Shown piece by piece: positions 24,345-33,407 of a DNA stretch of 64,000 nucleotides. Made by a program: the position numbers and the translations under genes. Position 1 is the first letter of the stretch. Each line of letters opens with the position of its first letter. A model generated the notes under the pieces. That model saw nothing but the letters and a program-made list of their open reading frames with translations, was not told the origin of the DNA and did not search any database. This DNA is from Lewinellaceae bacterium (GTDB taxonomy: Bacteria; Bacteroidota; Bacteroidia; Chitinophagales; Saprospiraceae): the NCBI GenBank assembly GCA_020636375.1, contig JACJXZ010000002.1:434001-498000 (forward strand). Reading direction: 5' to 3'.

Positions 24345-27056
24345 ATGAAAAAGCAGTATCTCCTCTCCATATTCCTGGCAGCCTTTAGCCTCTGCCTGTA
24401 CAGCCAGCCGCTGGCCTTTAAATACTCCGCTGTAGCCCTGGCACCCAGCGGCCAACCTGTTGCCGGCGACATCTGCGTACGCTTCACCATGCACGAAGAT
24501 GGAGAAAACGGGCCGGTGCGCTACGTCGAATCCCACCAGGCCAACGCCAACGACAATGGCAAGTTCAACCTGGAAGTGGGCCGGGGCACCCCTTCTCCCG
24601 ATTTTCCCGGCTTTGACGAGCTGGACTGGGCCAACCACCAGTACTGGATGCGGGTGGCGCTGTCGTTCGACTGCCAGGAATTCAATACCTACGGCGTCAG
24701 CCAGCTCCTCTCCGTGCCCTATGCCCTGCATGCCCGCACCGCCGGGCAGTCCGCCGACCCGGACCCCGACCCTGCCAATGAACTGATTACTGACGCGGTG
24801 CTGTTGGGCGATACGTTCTTCCTGTCCGAAGGCCCGAATGACTTCCTTATCGACCTGGGCGTTTTCCGCCAATCCCTTGTTTATGACGACAATAGCCATG
24901 AACTCAGCATTACCCAGGGCAATACGGTCGTCATCGAACCAGGGGAAGGGCCGCAGGGGCCACAGGGCGAGCAAGGGCCGCAAGGCATCCCCGGGCCGGA
25001 AGGGCCGCAAGGGCCGCAGGGCGAGCAGGGGCCGCAGGGCATCCCCGGGCCGGAAGGGCCACAGGGGCCGCAGGGCGAACAAGGGCCGCAGGGCATCCCC
25101 GGGCCGGAAGGGCCGCAGGGGCCGCAGGGCGAGCAAGGGCAACAAGGCATCCCCGGGCCGGAAGGGCCGCAGGGGCCGCAGGGCGAGCAAGGGCCGCAAG
25201 GCATCCCCGGGCCGGAAGGGCCGCAAGGGCCACAGGGCGAACAAGGGCAACAAGGCATCCCCGGGCCGGAAGGGCCACAGGGGCCGCAGGGCGAGCAAGG
25301 GCCGCAGGGCGATCCCGGACCAGTGCAAATGCTGTCCAAAGACGGTAACCAGATACTCCTCTCCGACGGCGGCGGCAGCGTCACCGACGAAGTCGACGAC
25401 GACGACAACGACCCCAACAACGAAATCCAGCAAATCTCCCTGGATGGCAACACCCTTAGCCTGTCGCGCAACGGCGGTGCCATTGACTTGCCGGCAGGTG
25501 TCACCGAAGTGATTGGCGGCGTGGGCATCAATACCTCCACGGCAGGCACGGCAGTTACCATCGATGCTCAAACAGATACAGCCATCTGGAATGCCGACCG
25601 TCTGCGCGGCAGAAAGATCAGCGGCATGCCCCCCAATAATGCCCGTACGCTGTTCTACTACGACGCCTATTACGACAATAATGCCGGCGGATTCCAATAC
25701 GCCCAGGCCGACAGCGACGTCGCCGTCGATACAACCGGGACGGCCACCGTGCAGGCCCTGCGCGGCCGCAAGATCAGCGGAATGCCCCCCAACAACGCAC
25801 GCTCCCTGTTCTATTACGACGCCTACTACGACAACAACGGCGGCGGTTTCCTATACGCACAGCCCGACAGCGACGTGGCTGTCGATACCACAGGGACAGC
25901 CACCGTCCAGGCCCTGCGCGGCAGGAAGATCAGCGGGATGCCGCCCAACAGCGCCCGGGTTTTTGTATACGACCCCCGAGGCGGCGGAGAATACGGCTAT
26001 TCTGCAGCCGACAGCGATATTACCGTAGACACATCCGGAAGCAGCAAAGTGCTTAAGGTATCCAAAATCCAGGACCTGCGAGTGGATTTCTCTGGGGGTG
26101 TTGGCGATGGCATGGTGCTGACCTGCGTCGACCCGGGCAACGGGCCGCTCCAGTTTGAATGCCGAACACCCTCCGGCGGCTTTTCGCTACCCTACAGCCA
26201 ATCGGTAAACCTCGGCACCACCATGTTTTCCATTACCAATAACAGCACTGCCTCCAACCTTACCGGCATGCAAGTGGACAACCGGGGGAGGTATGGGATC
26301 AGAGGAGTTTCGAGGGAAGGACAAGCCAATTTCAACCTCAGTGCTTTAAACAGTTTTTCTTTCACCTATCCTGCCGCCGTATATGGCGAACACCTCAACT
26401 CCTCCCAAGCCGGCGCCGCCGTTTTTGGAAAAGCGGTATCTTCCGCCGACAACAACGAAGGCATCGGCGGGCTCTTCATGGGCAAGTCGGCCGGCGTCCT
26501 GGCAGTTGGATACAGCGGTGGAGTCGGTGCTGTGGTAGGTTATGGCGCCGGAACAAGGGCTGGTTATTTTGAAGGAGATGTCGATGTCAATGGCAGCATA
26601 TCCTCCAATTTAAACAACTTCCGGATCGACCACCCCCAAGACCCCGCCAACAGATACCTCTACCACACCAGCGTGGAAAGCCCGGATATGAAGAACATCT
26701 ACGACGGCATTGTCACAACCGACGCCGGGGGCTACGCCACCGTAGAATTGCCCGGCTATTTCGGGAGCCTGAACAAGGACTGCCGCTACCAGCTCACCTG
26801 CATCGGGCAGTTTGCCCAGGCCATCATCGCGCAGAAGGTGGAAAACAACCGCTTTGTGATCCGCACCGACAAACCGAACGTGGAGGTGAGCTGGCAGGTG
26901 ACCGGCATCCGCAAAGACCCCTACGCGGAGGCGCATCGCACTGTGCCGGAAGTGGAAAAACCGGCAGAAGAAAGAGGTACGTATATTAATCCGGAGCTTT
27001 ACGGGCAGCCCCAGGAAAAAAAATTGGGCTGGGACAGGATAAATCGCGAATTTTAG
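24345..27056 (+). CDS. Collagen-like surface protein with internal 52-residue repeats
   Basis: The 903-aa product has a signal peptide (MKKQYLLSIFLAAFSLCLYS). An N-terminal domain (about 20-150) resembles those that precede collagen stalks in Bacteroidota (LAFKYSAVALAPSGQPVAGD). Residues about 200-325 are Gly-X-Y triplets in an 18-residue unit (GPQGPQGEQGPQGIPGPE) repeated about six times. After an Asp-rich stretch (DEVDDDDNDPNNE) come three repeats headed RGRKISGMPPNNAR (from about 25605, 25761 and 25914). The end has FHIDHPQDP-like sequence and a tail with NPELYGQP. The protein is likely a trimeric stalk with globular head. It ends 17 bp before the CHAT protease gene, so it may be cotranscribed with that system. 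Confidence 0.9.
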   Translation: MKKQYLLSIFLAAFSLCLYSQPLAFKYSAVALAPSGQPVAGDICVRFTMHEDGENGPVRYVESHQANANDNGKFNLEVGRGTPSPDFPGFDELDWANHQYWMRVALSFDCQEFNTYGVSQLLSVPYALHARTAGQSADPDPDPANELITDAVLLGDTFFLSEGPNDFLIDLGVFRQSLVYDDNSHELSITQGNTVVIEPGEGPQGPQGEQGPQGIPGPEGPQGPQGEQGPQGIPGPEGPQGPQGEQGPQGIPGPEGPQGPQGEQGQQGIPGPEGPQGPQGEQGPQGIPGPEGPQGPQGEQGQQGIPGPEGPQGPQGEQGPQGDPGPVQMLSKDGNQILLSDGGGSVTDEVDDDDNDPNNEIQQISLDGNTLSLSRNGGAIDLPAGVTEVIGGVGINTSTAGTAVTIDAQTDTAIWNADRLRGRKISGMPPNNARTLFYYDAYYDNNAGGFQYAQADSDVAVDTTGTATVQALRGRKISGMPPNNARSLFYYDAYYDNNGGGFLYAQPDSDVAVDTTGTATVQALRGRKISGMPPNSARVFVYDPRGGGEYGYSAADSDITVDTSGSSKVLKVSKIQDLRVDFSGGVGDGMVLTCVDPGNGPLQFECRTPSGGFSLPYSQSVNLGTTMFSITNNSTASNLTGMQVDNRGRYGIRGVSREGQANFNLSALNSFSFTYPAAVYGEHLNSSQAGAAVFGKAVSSADNNEGIGGLFMGKSAGVLAVGYSGGVGAVVGYGAGTRAGYFEGDVDVNGSISSNLNNFRIDHPQDPANRYLYHTSVESPDMKNIYDGIVTTDAGGYATVELPGYFGSLNKDCRYQLTCIGQFAQAIIAQKVENNRFVIRTDKPNVEVSWQVTGIRKDPYAEAHRTVPEVEKPAEERGTYINPELYGQPQEKKLGWDRINREF
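24945..25322 (+). repeat. 54-bp tandem repeat coding the collagen triplets
   Basis: About six to seven units of 54 bp encode the 18-residue block GPQGPQGEQGPQGIPGPE. Units differ mainly at silent GGGCCGCAG/GGGCCACAA positions and at one P-to-Q change, so the tract has probably expanded or been homogenised recently. Confidence 0.9.
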
Positions 27057-27073
27057 CAGATAAACACCACTCT

Positions 27074-28840
27074 ATGGACATCCTTTTGCTTGCATTTTCC
27101 AACAGCCGGGAGTCGCCCTTGCCGACCCTGGCGGAGGAGTATGCGGCCATCAACAAGATCCTTTCGCCGAGAGTACTGCGCCAGCACTTTCTGTCGTGGG
27201 CGGTCAGCCATGCTGCCCTCGACGACATCAGCTATTACCTCACCCTCTTCCGCAGCCGGCTGCGCCTCTTCCTGTTCAGCGGACATGCCGGGCGGGACCG
27301 CCTGCTGACCGAAGGGGGCGACAGCCGGGCCGCCGGCATCGCCCACCTGCTGGGGTTGTGCCCGAAGCTGCAGGTGGTCATCCTCAACGGCTGCAGCACG
27401 GCCGGCCAGGTGCAGGCCCTGCACGAAGCCGGGGTGCCTCTGGTCATTGCCACCGCTGCGCCGGTGGGCGACGAGGCGGCCATGCAGTTCTCCAAACGCC
27501 TGTTCCAGGCGCTGGAAGTGGGCCTCTCCCTGGAGGAAGCCTTCGAACAGAGCATCGGGGCAGCGCTGGCCCAGGCGGACATCGACGTGCGCCGCGGAAC
27601 GGGCTTCGAGGCAGAAAACCCCGACAGCCCGCTCTGGGGCATTTTCCCCAACCCCGCTGCATCGGATGCCGGCAGATGGAAACTGCCCACCAAAGCGGCG
27701 CAGCCCGCCCCGGCGCACTTTACCGAAAACGAACTGCTGCTCGAAACCCTCTACGAAACCCTGGCCAAATCCAACCCCCGGGTACAGCAGCTGTTCGGGC
27801 AGGGTGCCGTACTGGAAGAGCGCAAGGAGGAGATCGTCGCCGCCCTGCTCAAAGCCCTGCCCGCTCCCATCAGCGAACACGTCCGCAAACTGGTGGCCCC
27901 TTCCCCGCCTGGTTCTGCCGCAGGATGGGACACGATCGGCCCCAACCGGCTGCGCCAAATCTCGCAAACTTACCAGATTTGCATGGATTTTATGATCTAC
28001 GTGCTGGCTGCCCAGGCCTGGGACCACCTCATCGAATTCGGCGACTCCTGGAAGCTGGCGCCCGGCCTGAAACCCGAACTGGAGGCATTTTTCAACATGG
28101 ATCGCTCGGAACGGCACAACCTCGACCACTTTTCCATCCTGCGGCTGCTCCACGAAGTGCTCAAAGCTAATGCGGGCGATATTTTTATTGCCGAATACAA
28201 CCAGCTTAAAGAAGACTTCCTGGAAAACGAGGCGGTCAAGACCGCCTGCTTTTTCCTCGAGAACCTGCGCCAGCAAGACGAGTTCGGCTTCCCGCCCGCC
28301 GAAATGGCAGAACTCGACGCCCGGGCGGAAGAAAGCCTCGCCTTCATCTTCAGCAAGCTGGGCTTCATCGGCAACTACCTGCTGGCCACCGTGCGCAATA
28401 TCGACGTCCAGAAATACCGGCACACCGAGCAGGCCCAGTTCGAACACATGGTCGTTAAATGGCATGGAACCCTGGGCTTCTACGACCGTGAATTCCGCCG
28501 CCAGCCCGAATTCATGGACAACCGATCGGTGGTCCTGCTGCGCCTCAGCGGAGAGGGGAAACGCCAGTTCCTGAACCTCTCCCCTTTCATCATCGATGAG
28601 AATACCTTTGAAGCGGTGCCGGACACATCCCTGTCCAAGCTCTATTTCTTCGCCTACCGCTCCGCCGCCGACGGCCACCTGATGTACAAATACGTCAACG
28701 ACCCGGAGGGCGACGTCATCGACCTCGATGCGCCCGAGTTTTACGACCGGCGGAAAAAGGCCAGCAAGTTTCAGCTGGCCAGGGCTCAGTTCGAAGCCTT
28801 TTACGAACAAATCTTTGACCACAAACCCCTCCTGTCATGA
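27074..28840 (+). CDS. CHAT-domain (caspase-like) protease, partner of nSTAND NTPase
   Basis: The 588-aa cytoplasmic protein has an N-terminal CHAT peptidase (about 1-200): LLLAFSNSRESPLPTLAEE, the catalytic histidine H71 in LFLFSGHAGRD, and the catalytic cysteine C107 in VVILNGCSTAGQ, followed by GVPLVIATAAPVGDEAA and the substrate-pocket helix. After a linker (about 215-290) the C-terminal 300 residues are helical and unassigned (FYDREFRRQPEFMDNRS, LYFFAYRSAADGH). Its stop overlaps the start of the nSTAND-WD40 gene by four bases, so the two are translationally coupled. In known conflict systems CHAT is the effector activated by the NTPase sensor; here cell-killing or defence is inferred. 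Confidence 0.88.
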   Translation: MDILLLAFSNSRESPLPTLAEEYAAINKILSPRVLRQHFLSWAVSHAALDDISYYLTLFRSRLRLFLFSGHAGRDRLLTEGGDSRAAGIAHLLGLCPKLQVVILNGCSTAGQVQALHEAGVPLVIATAAPVGDEAAMQFSKRLFQALEVGLSLEEAFEQSIGAALAQADIDVRRGTGFEAENPDSPLWGIFPNPAASDAGRWKLPTKAAQPAPAHFTENELLLETLYETLAKSNPRVQQLFGQGAVLEERKEEIVAALLKALPAPISEHVRKLVAPSPPGSAAGWDTIGPNRLRQISQTYQICMDFMIYVLAAQAWDHLIEFGDSWKLAPGLKPELEAFFNMDRSERHNLDHFSILRLLHEVLKANAGDIFIAEYNQLKEDFLENEAVKTACFFLENLRQQDEFGFPPAEMAELDARAEESLAFIFSKLGFIGNYLLATVRNIDVQKYRHTEQAQFEHMVVKWHGTLGFYDREFRRQPEFMDNRSVVLLRLSGEGKRQFLNLSPFIIDENTFEAVPDTSLSKLYFFAYRSAADGHLMYKYVNDPEGDVIDLDAPEFYDRRKKASKFQLARAQFEAFYEQIFDHKPLLS

Positions 28841-31800
28841 AGAGCCCCTTCAAATTTCTCGACCCCTACGGCCCGGAGGACAAAGAGGCGTTCTTTGGCC
28901 GCGAGGAGGAGGCCAAAGCGCTCTATAACCTGGTGACCAAAAACCGCCTCACCTTCGTCTATGGGCCCTCCGGGACCGGCAAGACCAGCCTGGTGCAGTG
29001 TGGCCTGGCCAGCCGTTTCGGGGGGGTGGACTGGCTGCCGGCTTTCATCCGCCGGGGCGACGATATTAATGCCTCCCTGCGCCGGGAACTCGGCAAAGCT
29101 ATTGGGGCGGAGAAGCCTTTCGAAGGCCCGCTGCAGGAAGCCGTGGAACAACTTTTCAACCACTACCTGCGCCCGGTGTACCTGATCTTCGACCAGTTCG
29201 AAGAGCTGTTCATCCTGGGCGCCTCATCGGCCGAGCGCCAAATGTTCTATAATTCTATCGCGGAGCTGCTGGAGGCCGACCTGCCCTGCCGCGTCCTCTT
29301 CATCATGCGGGAAGACTACTTCGGCCACCTGAACGAGTTCGAAAAGGCCATCCCCGAGCTCTACCACCGCAAGCTGCGGGTAGAACCCATGAGCCGCGAC
29401 AACCTGCGCGCGGTGGTCGCCGGCTCCTGCTCGGTGGCCGGCATTGGGTTTGACGACCCGGCCAAAGCGCCGGAGAAAATCCTGGACAACATGCTCGCCG
29501 GGAAGAACGCCATACACATGCCCTACGTGCAGGTGTACCTCCACATGCTCTTTCAGGAAGCGGCCCGCCGGCAGGGTGCCAACGGCAAAGCGGTGGTGTT
29601 TTCCACCCCGGTGATCGACGCCGTGGGCCCCATCACCGATGTGCTGGGGCAGTTCCTGAAAGAACAGGAAACAGAAATCGAAGCCCGCCTGCTACGGGAT
29701 CATCCCGGCGCGCCGGAGGGCGTCGTGCGGCAGGTGCTCGACGTCTTCGTCACCGAAGAAGGCACCAAAGCGCCGGTGCTGTATACCCCGGGCGAGGACG
29801 GCTCGCTGGCCCTGCGCGGCAAGGCAGCCCAGCGCCTGGCCAACATCCCGCCCGCCATTCAGTCGGACTGCATCCTGGAGCTGGAAAGGCGCCGCATCCT
29901 GCGCCGCCTGGACGACAGCTTCGAGCTGGCGCACGACACCCTGGCCCAGCTGGCCGACCAGCAGCGCACCGCCGAGCAGCGCCAACTGCTGGAGATCAGC
30001 CGGCGCATCGAGGCCGGCTACCGCGAACACCGCGATTCCGGCGGCGAGTACTTCTTTGCCGGCAGCCAGCTGGCACGCATCGAACCCTATCTGGACAAAA
30101 TAGCCCTGGAGCCCGCCTGGGCCGAATTCCTGGAAAAGAGCCGGGCGGAAGCCCGGCGGCGGGAAGAAGCCCGGATCCGCGAAGCCCAGGAAAAGCTGAA
30201 GCGGCAGCGAATGTTTTCTTTGGCTATCGCCCTGGTGGCCCTGGTGGCCATAATGGCAGGCGTGCTGGCCCGGCAGAACGCCCGCACGGCCAATGAAGCC
30301 AGCCAAACGGCCAACGTTTCCGCCCTGGCCGCCAAAGCCTGGCAGGTTTACCGGGACGACCACACCCTGGCCCTGCGCCTGGCCCAGGCCGCTCTGAACC
30401 TGGACTCCGCCAATGCCGGCGCCCGTCAAACGCTGGAAGGAATAGTTGGCATCCCGACGACTTCCTTCTATCAGACGGTTTTTTCCAACGACGCTCAGGA
30501 ATATGACATTACCGCCCTCGATTTTTCGCCCGACAACCAATGGGTGGTTAGCGGAACGCTCGAAGGCGATGTGCGGATCTGGAACCGGGAAAATGGCGCA
30601 GAGATCGGATGGTATTCATTTGATAACGAAACTGGCAACAACACCGTCAACAGCGTCCGGTTTCATCCTGATGGGCATTCCATTTTTGTTGCCCGCAATA
30701 GCGGCAGTATCCTGCAAATCCGGCCTGATGGCAGCGCCATTAATGAATTTGAAACCGGCCAGGGGAAAGTGCTGGACATGGACATCAGCCCCGACGGCAC
30801 CCTCCTGGCCACGGCCGGTGCCGATTCCACCGCTGCCCTGTGGGATACTGCAGGGCAACTGCTGGCCAAACTGCGAGGGCATTCCGCCGAGGTGCTGGCC
30901 GTCGATATTTCCAATGACGGGCGCTTCGTCCTGTCCGGAAGCGCCGACGGCGAAGCGCGGATATGGGATACGGATGGCCAATTGCTGCGGGCATTCCGGC
31001 CTGGAGACATTAAAATCAACGCTGCCGTTTTCTCTCCTGACGGGCAGAGGCTTCTTTTCGGGTGCAGCGACTTTACTGCTCGTTTATACGGCGTCGGCGG
31101 CACGGCAATCGCCACCATCGGCGGGCATACCGGCGAGGTCGTAAAAGCGCAGTTCTCCCCGGACGGCCGACATCTAATTACCGCCTCCGCCGACCATACC
31201 GCCAGAATCTGGTCAGCCGACGGAGAAGAAATCCTCAAACTGGCCGGCCACCCGGAAGCATTGTCCGCCCTGGCCGTTTCGCCCGATGGAAACTGGGTCG
31301 CCACCGGCAGCAAGGACTGGACAGCCAAGGTGTGGAGCGTGCCGTTCAACACAGACAATAAGTTCTCCCGGCATACCGGCTGGATCCTGAAAGTGGCAGC
31401 AGGGCCGGACGGGAAAACCATCCTGTCCGGCAGCGAGGATAATACGGCAAAGCTCTGGAATGTCGACGGCCACTTGATTCATGGCTTCGCCGGCCACCAG
31501 AATGACGTGAATAACATTGCTATCGCGCCGGACGGTTCATTTTACCTGACCGCTTCTTTGGACGGTTCGGTAAAAATCTGGGACAAAAACGGGCAGCAGC
31601 GCCTTTCCCTGGAAGACTTCCGAAGCCCCGTTTCCGCCACTGCCCTCAGCCCGGACGGCCAGCGCATTGCCGTATCGGTGAACGAGGAAACCCGGCTTTT
31701 CGACATGGAAGGAAATTTCCTGAAAAAATGGGAAACCGGCCCGCTCAACGACCTGGATTTTTCGCCGGACGGCAAGGCCCTGCTCGGCGCCGGCAAGCTG

Positions 31801-32856
31801 GAAAACGCCCTTTTATGGCCGCTGGAGGGCGGGGTTGCCGACACGATCTTTACCGAAGGGCTGCCCCCCTACTCTGCCGCCTTCACCCCGGATGGGCAAC
31901 AAGTGATCACCGTGAGCGACCAGGAACTGGCCGTCAGGATCTGGAACCGGGACGGCACTTCAGGCCGGGCCTGTTACGGGCACGTTGCCGCCGTTTATCA
32001 TGTTGTTTGCTCCAGAAAAGGCGGGTTATTCGCTACTTCCAGTTGGGACAAGACTACCAGAATATGGAACGGGAACGGGGAACTGGTACAAATCCTTTAC
32101 CATCCGGACGGCGTCTACGGCGCCGATTTCCTGGACGGCGGCAGGAAGATCGCGACCGCCTGCCGGGATGGGTTGATCCGCCTCTGGGACGTGCCCTCCG
32201 GAAAGCTCCTGCGCACGATCGGCGGGCCGCCCGACGCTTTCGCCATCCTGCAGGACGAGCGGGCCGCCGCCCTGGCCGACATCCCATTCGACCCCGGCCG
32301 TTACCTCCTCGACCCCGAGGTGGTCATTGAAGTTTTCAAAGACCACCCGGACAACCTGAACAGCTTTGGCAACCGTTATCTGGCCAAGGTGAAAGAGGAT
32401 TATTACCTCAATTCCGGGGAGGGGCTGGCTGCGCTCCGCACGGCGGAGGCATTTTACCGTCAAGCCCACGAAGCAGCCGCTACCGAAGCGGGGCGGGCGC
32501 AATCGGACTCCCTGCTGGCGGGCCTGTACCAGGCGCGGGCCAACGTGTTCCTCTACGGCCGGAAACTGCCGGACTTCCTGGAGGCCGCCCGGGAGGGGTT
32601 GCAATACCACCAACTGCCGATGCTCCGGGTTTTCGAGGCCCTGGGCCAGGTGATGGCACAGCCGGATGAAGCGGCCCAGGAGCAGGCGTTGGCCCTGGCC
32701 AGGGACACGACAACGGTTTGTACGCCCTGCGAGTATTACGAAATGCTGGGGGAAGCGGTGATTTATGAAGCTGATTTCTATGTGAATGGGTTAGGCATTG
32801 AGGTGCCCGGCCTGCAGAAGTTTATCGCCCGGCTGGAGGAGGAGGGGTTGTTTTAG
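28837..32856 (+). CDS. nSTAND NTPase with transmembrane segment and WD40 propeller
   Basis: A 1339-aa signal-transduction NTPase. Residues 1-375 are the nSTAND1-type module: FFGREEEAKALYNLV, Walker A GPSGTGKT (43-50), Walker B YLIFDQFEELF with D119 and EE122-123, MREDYFGHL (sensor arginine region) and a winged-helix end with SFELAHDTLA. A helical stretch (380-457) leads to a hydrophobic segment (459-478, SLAIALVALVAIMAGVLA), likely membrane-spanning. Residues about 545-1150 hold some thirteen WD40 repeats (e.g. VLSGSADGEARIWDTDGQLL). The tail (about 1165-1339) is TPR-like helical. STAND proteins bind a ligand with the repeats, oligomerise with NTP and switch on an effector; the effector here is probably the coupled CHAT protease. 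Confidence 0.93.
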   Translation: MKSPFKFLDPYGPEDKEAFFGREEEAKALYNLVTKNRLTFVYGPSGTGKTSLVQCGLASRFGGVDWLPAFIRRGDDINASLRRELGKAIGAEKPFEGPLQEAVEQLFNHYLRPVYLIFDQFEELFILGASSAERQMFYNSIAELLEADLPCRVLFIMREDYFGHLNEFEKAIPELYHRKLRVEPMSRDNLRAVVAGSCSVAGIGFDDPAKAPEKILDNMLAGKNAIHMPYVQVYLHMLFQEAARRQGANGKAVVFSTPVIDAVGPITDVLGQFLKEQETEIEARLLRDHPGAPEGVVRQVLDVFVTEEGTKAPVLYTPGEDGSLALRGKAAQRLANIPPAIQSDCILELERRRILRRLDDSFELAHDTLAQLADQQRTAEQRQLLEISRRIEAGYREHRDSGGEYFFAGSQLARIEPYLDKIALEPAWAEFLEKSRAEARRREEARIREAQEKLKRQRMFSLAIALVALVAIMAGVLARQNARTANEASQTANVSALAAKAWQVYRDDHTLALRLAQAALNLDSANAGARQTLEGIVGIPTTSFYQTVFSNDAQEYDITALDFSPDNQWVVSGTLEGDVRIWNRENGAEIGWYSFDNETGNNTVNSVRFHPDGHSIFVARNSGSILQIRPDGSAINEFETGQGKVLDMDISPDGTLLATAGADSTAALWDTAGQLLAKLRGHSAEVLAVDISNDGRFVLSGSADGEARIWDTDGQLLRAFRPGDIKINAAVFSPDGQRLLFGCSDFTARLYGVGGTAIATIGGHTGEVVKAQFSPDGRHLITASADHTARIWSADGEEILKLAGHPEALSALAVSPDGNWVATGSKDWTAKVWSVPFNTDNKFSRHTGWILKVAAGPDGKTILSGSEDNTAKLWNVDGHLIHGFAGHQNDVNNIAIAPDGSFYLTASLDGSVKIWDKNGQQRLSLEDFRSPVSATALSPDGQRIAVSVNEETRLFDMEGNFLKKWETGPLNDLDFSPDGKALLGAGKLENALLWPLEGGVADTIFTEGLPPYSAAFTPDGQQVITVSDQELAVRIWNRDGTSGRACYGHVAAVYHVVCSRKGGLFATSSWDKTTRIWNGNGELVQILYHPDGVYGADFLDGGRKIATACRDGLIRLWDVPSGKLLRTIGGPPDAFAILQDERAAALADIPFDPGRYLLDPEVVIEVFKDHPDNLNSFGNRYLAKVKEDYYLNSGEGLAALRTAEAFYRQAHEAAATEAGRAQSDSLLAGLYQARANVFLYGRKLPDFLEAAREGLQYHQLPMLRVFEALGQVMAQPDEAAQEQALALARDTTTVCTPCEYYEMLGEAVIYEADFYVNGLGIEVPGLQKFIARLEEEGLF

Positions 32857-33036
32857 GGGGGCTGGGTGGGGTTTTTAACACATAGGGCACATAGGGGGTT
32901 TCACATAGGGCACATAGCAGGGGCGGACGGGTTTTACCACACAGGGCACATGGCATGGGAACGATCAGGTTTTTAATCACATAGGGCACATAGGGGTTTT
33001 CGCATAGGACACATAGCGGGGGGCTGGCCGGTCGCC
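32857..33036. repeat. ACATAGGGCACATAG tandem tract
   Basis: Units close to CACATAGGGCACATAGGGG recur at about 32880, 32903, 32940, 32980 and 33001, separated by GC-rich spacers. The gap carries no gene. Confidence 0.8.
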
Positions 33037-33039
33037 AGT

Positions 33040-33405
33040 CGGCCTGGCAGGCGCAGAGGTACGCTGCCTTTTTCTTAGGCGCTCCGCGGGCCGTCTCGTC
33101 AGCGTTCTACTGAACTCACGCCGAAGTCCGGGCAAGCTCTGTGATTCCCTGCGCCCTCATATGTTTGTAAAACCGCAGTGACCGCAGAGGACCGCAGAGA
33201 AGAGTATAGCAGCTCCGCTGCGCAAGCAGCATGCTGTATAGGCAACGCCCCCGGAGAGGCCACACGCCGCTTTTCCTCTGTGGCGCTCTGCGCCCTTCCG
33301 AAACGAGTTCGGAACAGGTCCTGCGGTTAAAAAAACACAGGGGCGCGGAGCGCCGCAGAGAAAGACTGCACCCCCTGCGGTTGAAAAAACACAGGAAGCC
33401 TGCCG
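33040..33405. repeat. Dispersed repeat family II, copy 1
   Basis: The region shares long blocks with 51.29-51.60 kb in the same orientation: CTCATATGTTTGTAAAACCG, GAGAAGAGTATNGCAGCTCC, CTGCGGTTAAAAAAACACAG and GCGCGGAGCGCCGCAG. Its left end (GGTACGCTGCCTTTTTCT, 33058) is the inverse of the right end of the other copy, so the element has inverted ends. It has no coding capacity. It lies directly downstream of the nSTAND gene. Confidence 0.75.
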
Positions 33406-33407
33406 CC

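Noticed and set aside
24945..25322. CRISPR array
   Set aside because: Repeats are 54-bp in-frame collagen codons without spacers; no cas genes are in the window. The other tandem tracts have units that are too short and also lack spacers.
24339..25697. 452-codon frame antisense to the collagen-like gene with LRPLRPFRPGDAL repeats
   Set aside because: The repeats are only the complement of the Gly-X-Y codons; the sense strand has signal peptide and domains.
27053..28822. 589-codon open frame antisense to the CHAT gene
   Set aside because: High-GC shadow; Gly/Val/His-rich, no domain, and the CHAT gene on the other strand has clear catalytic motifs and coupling to its neighbour.
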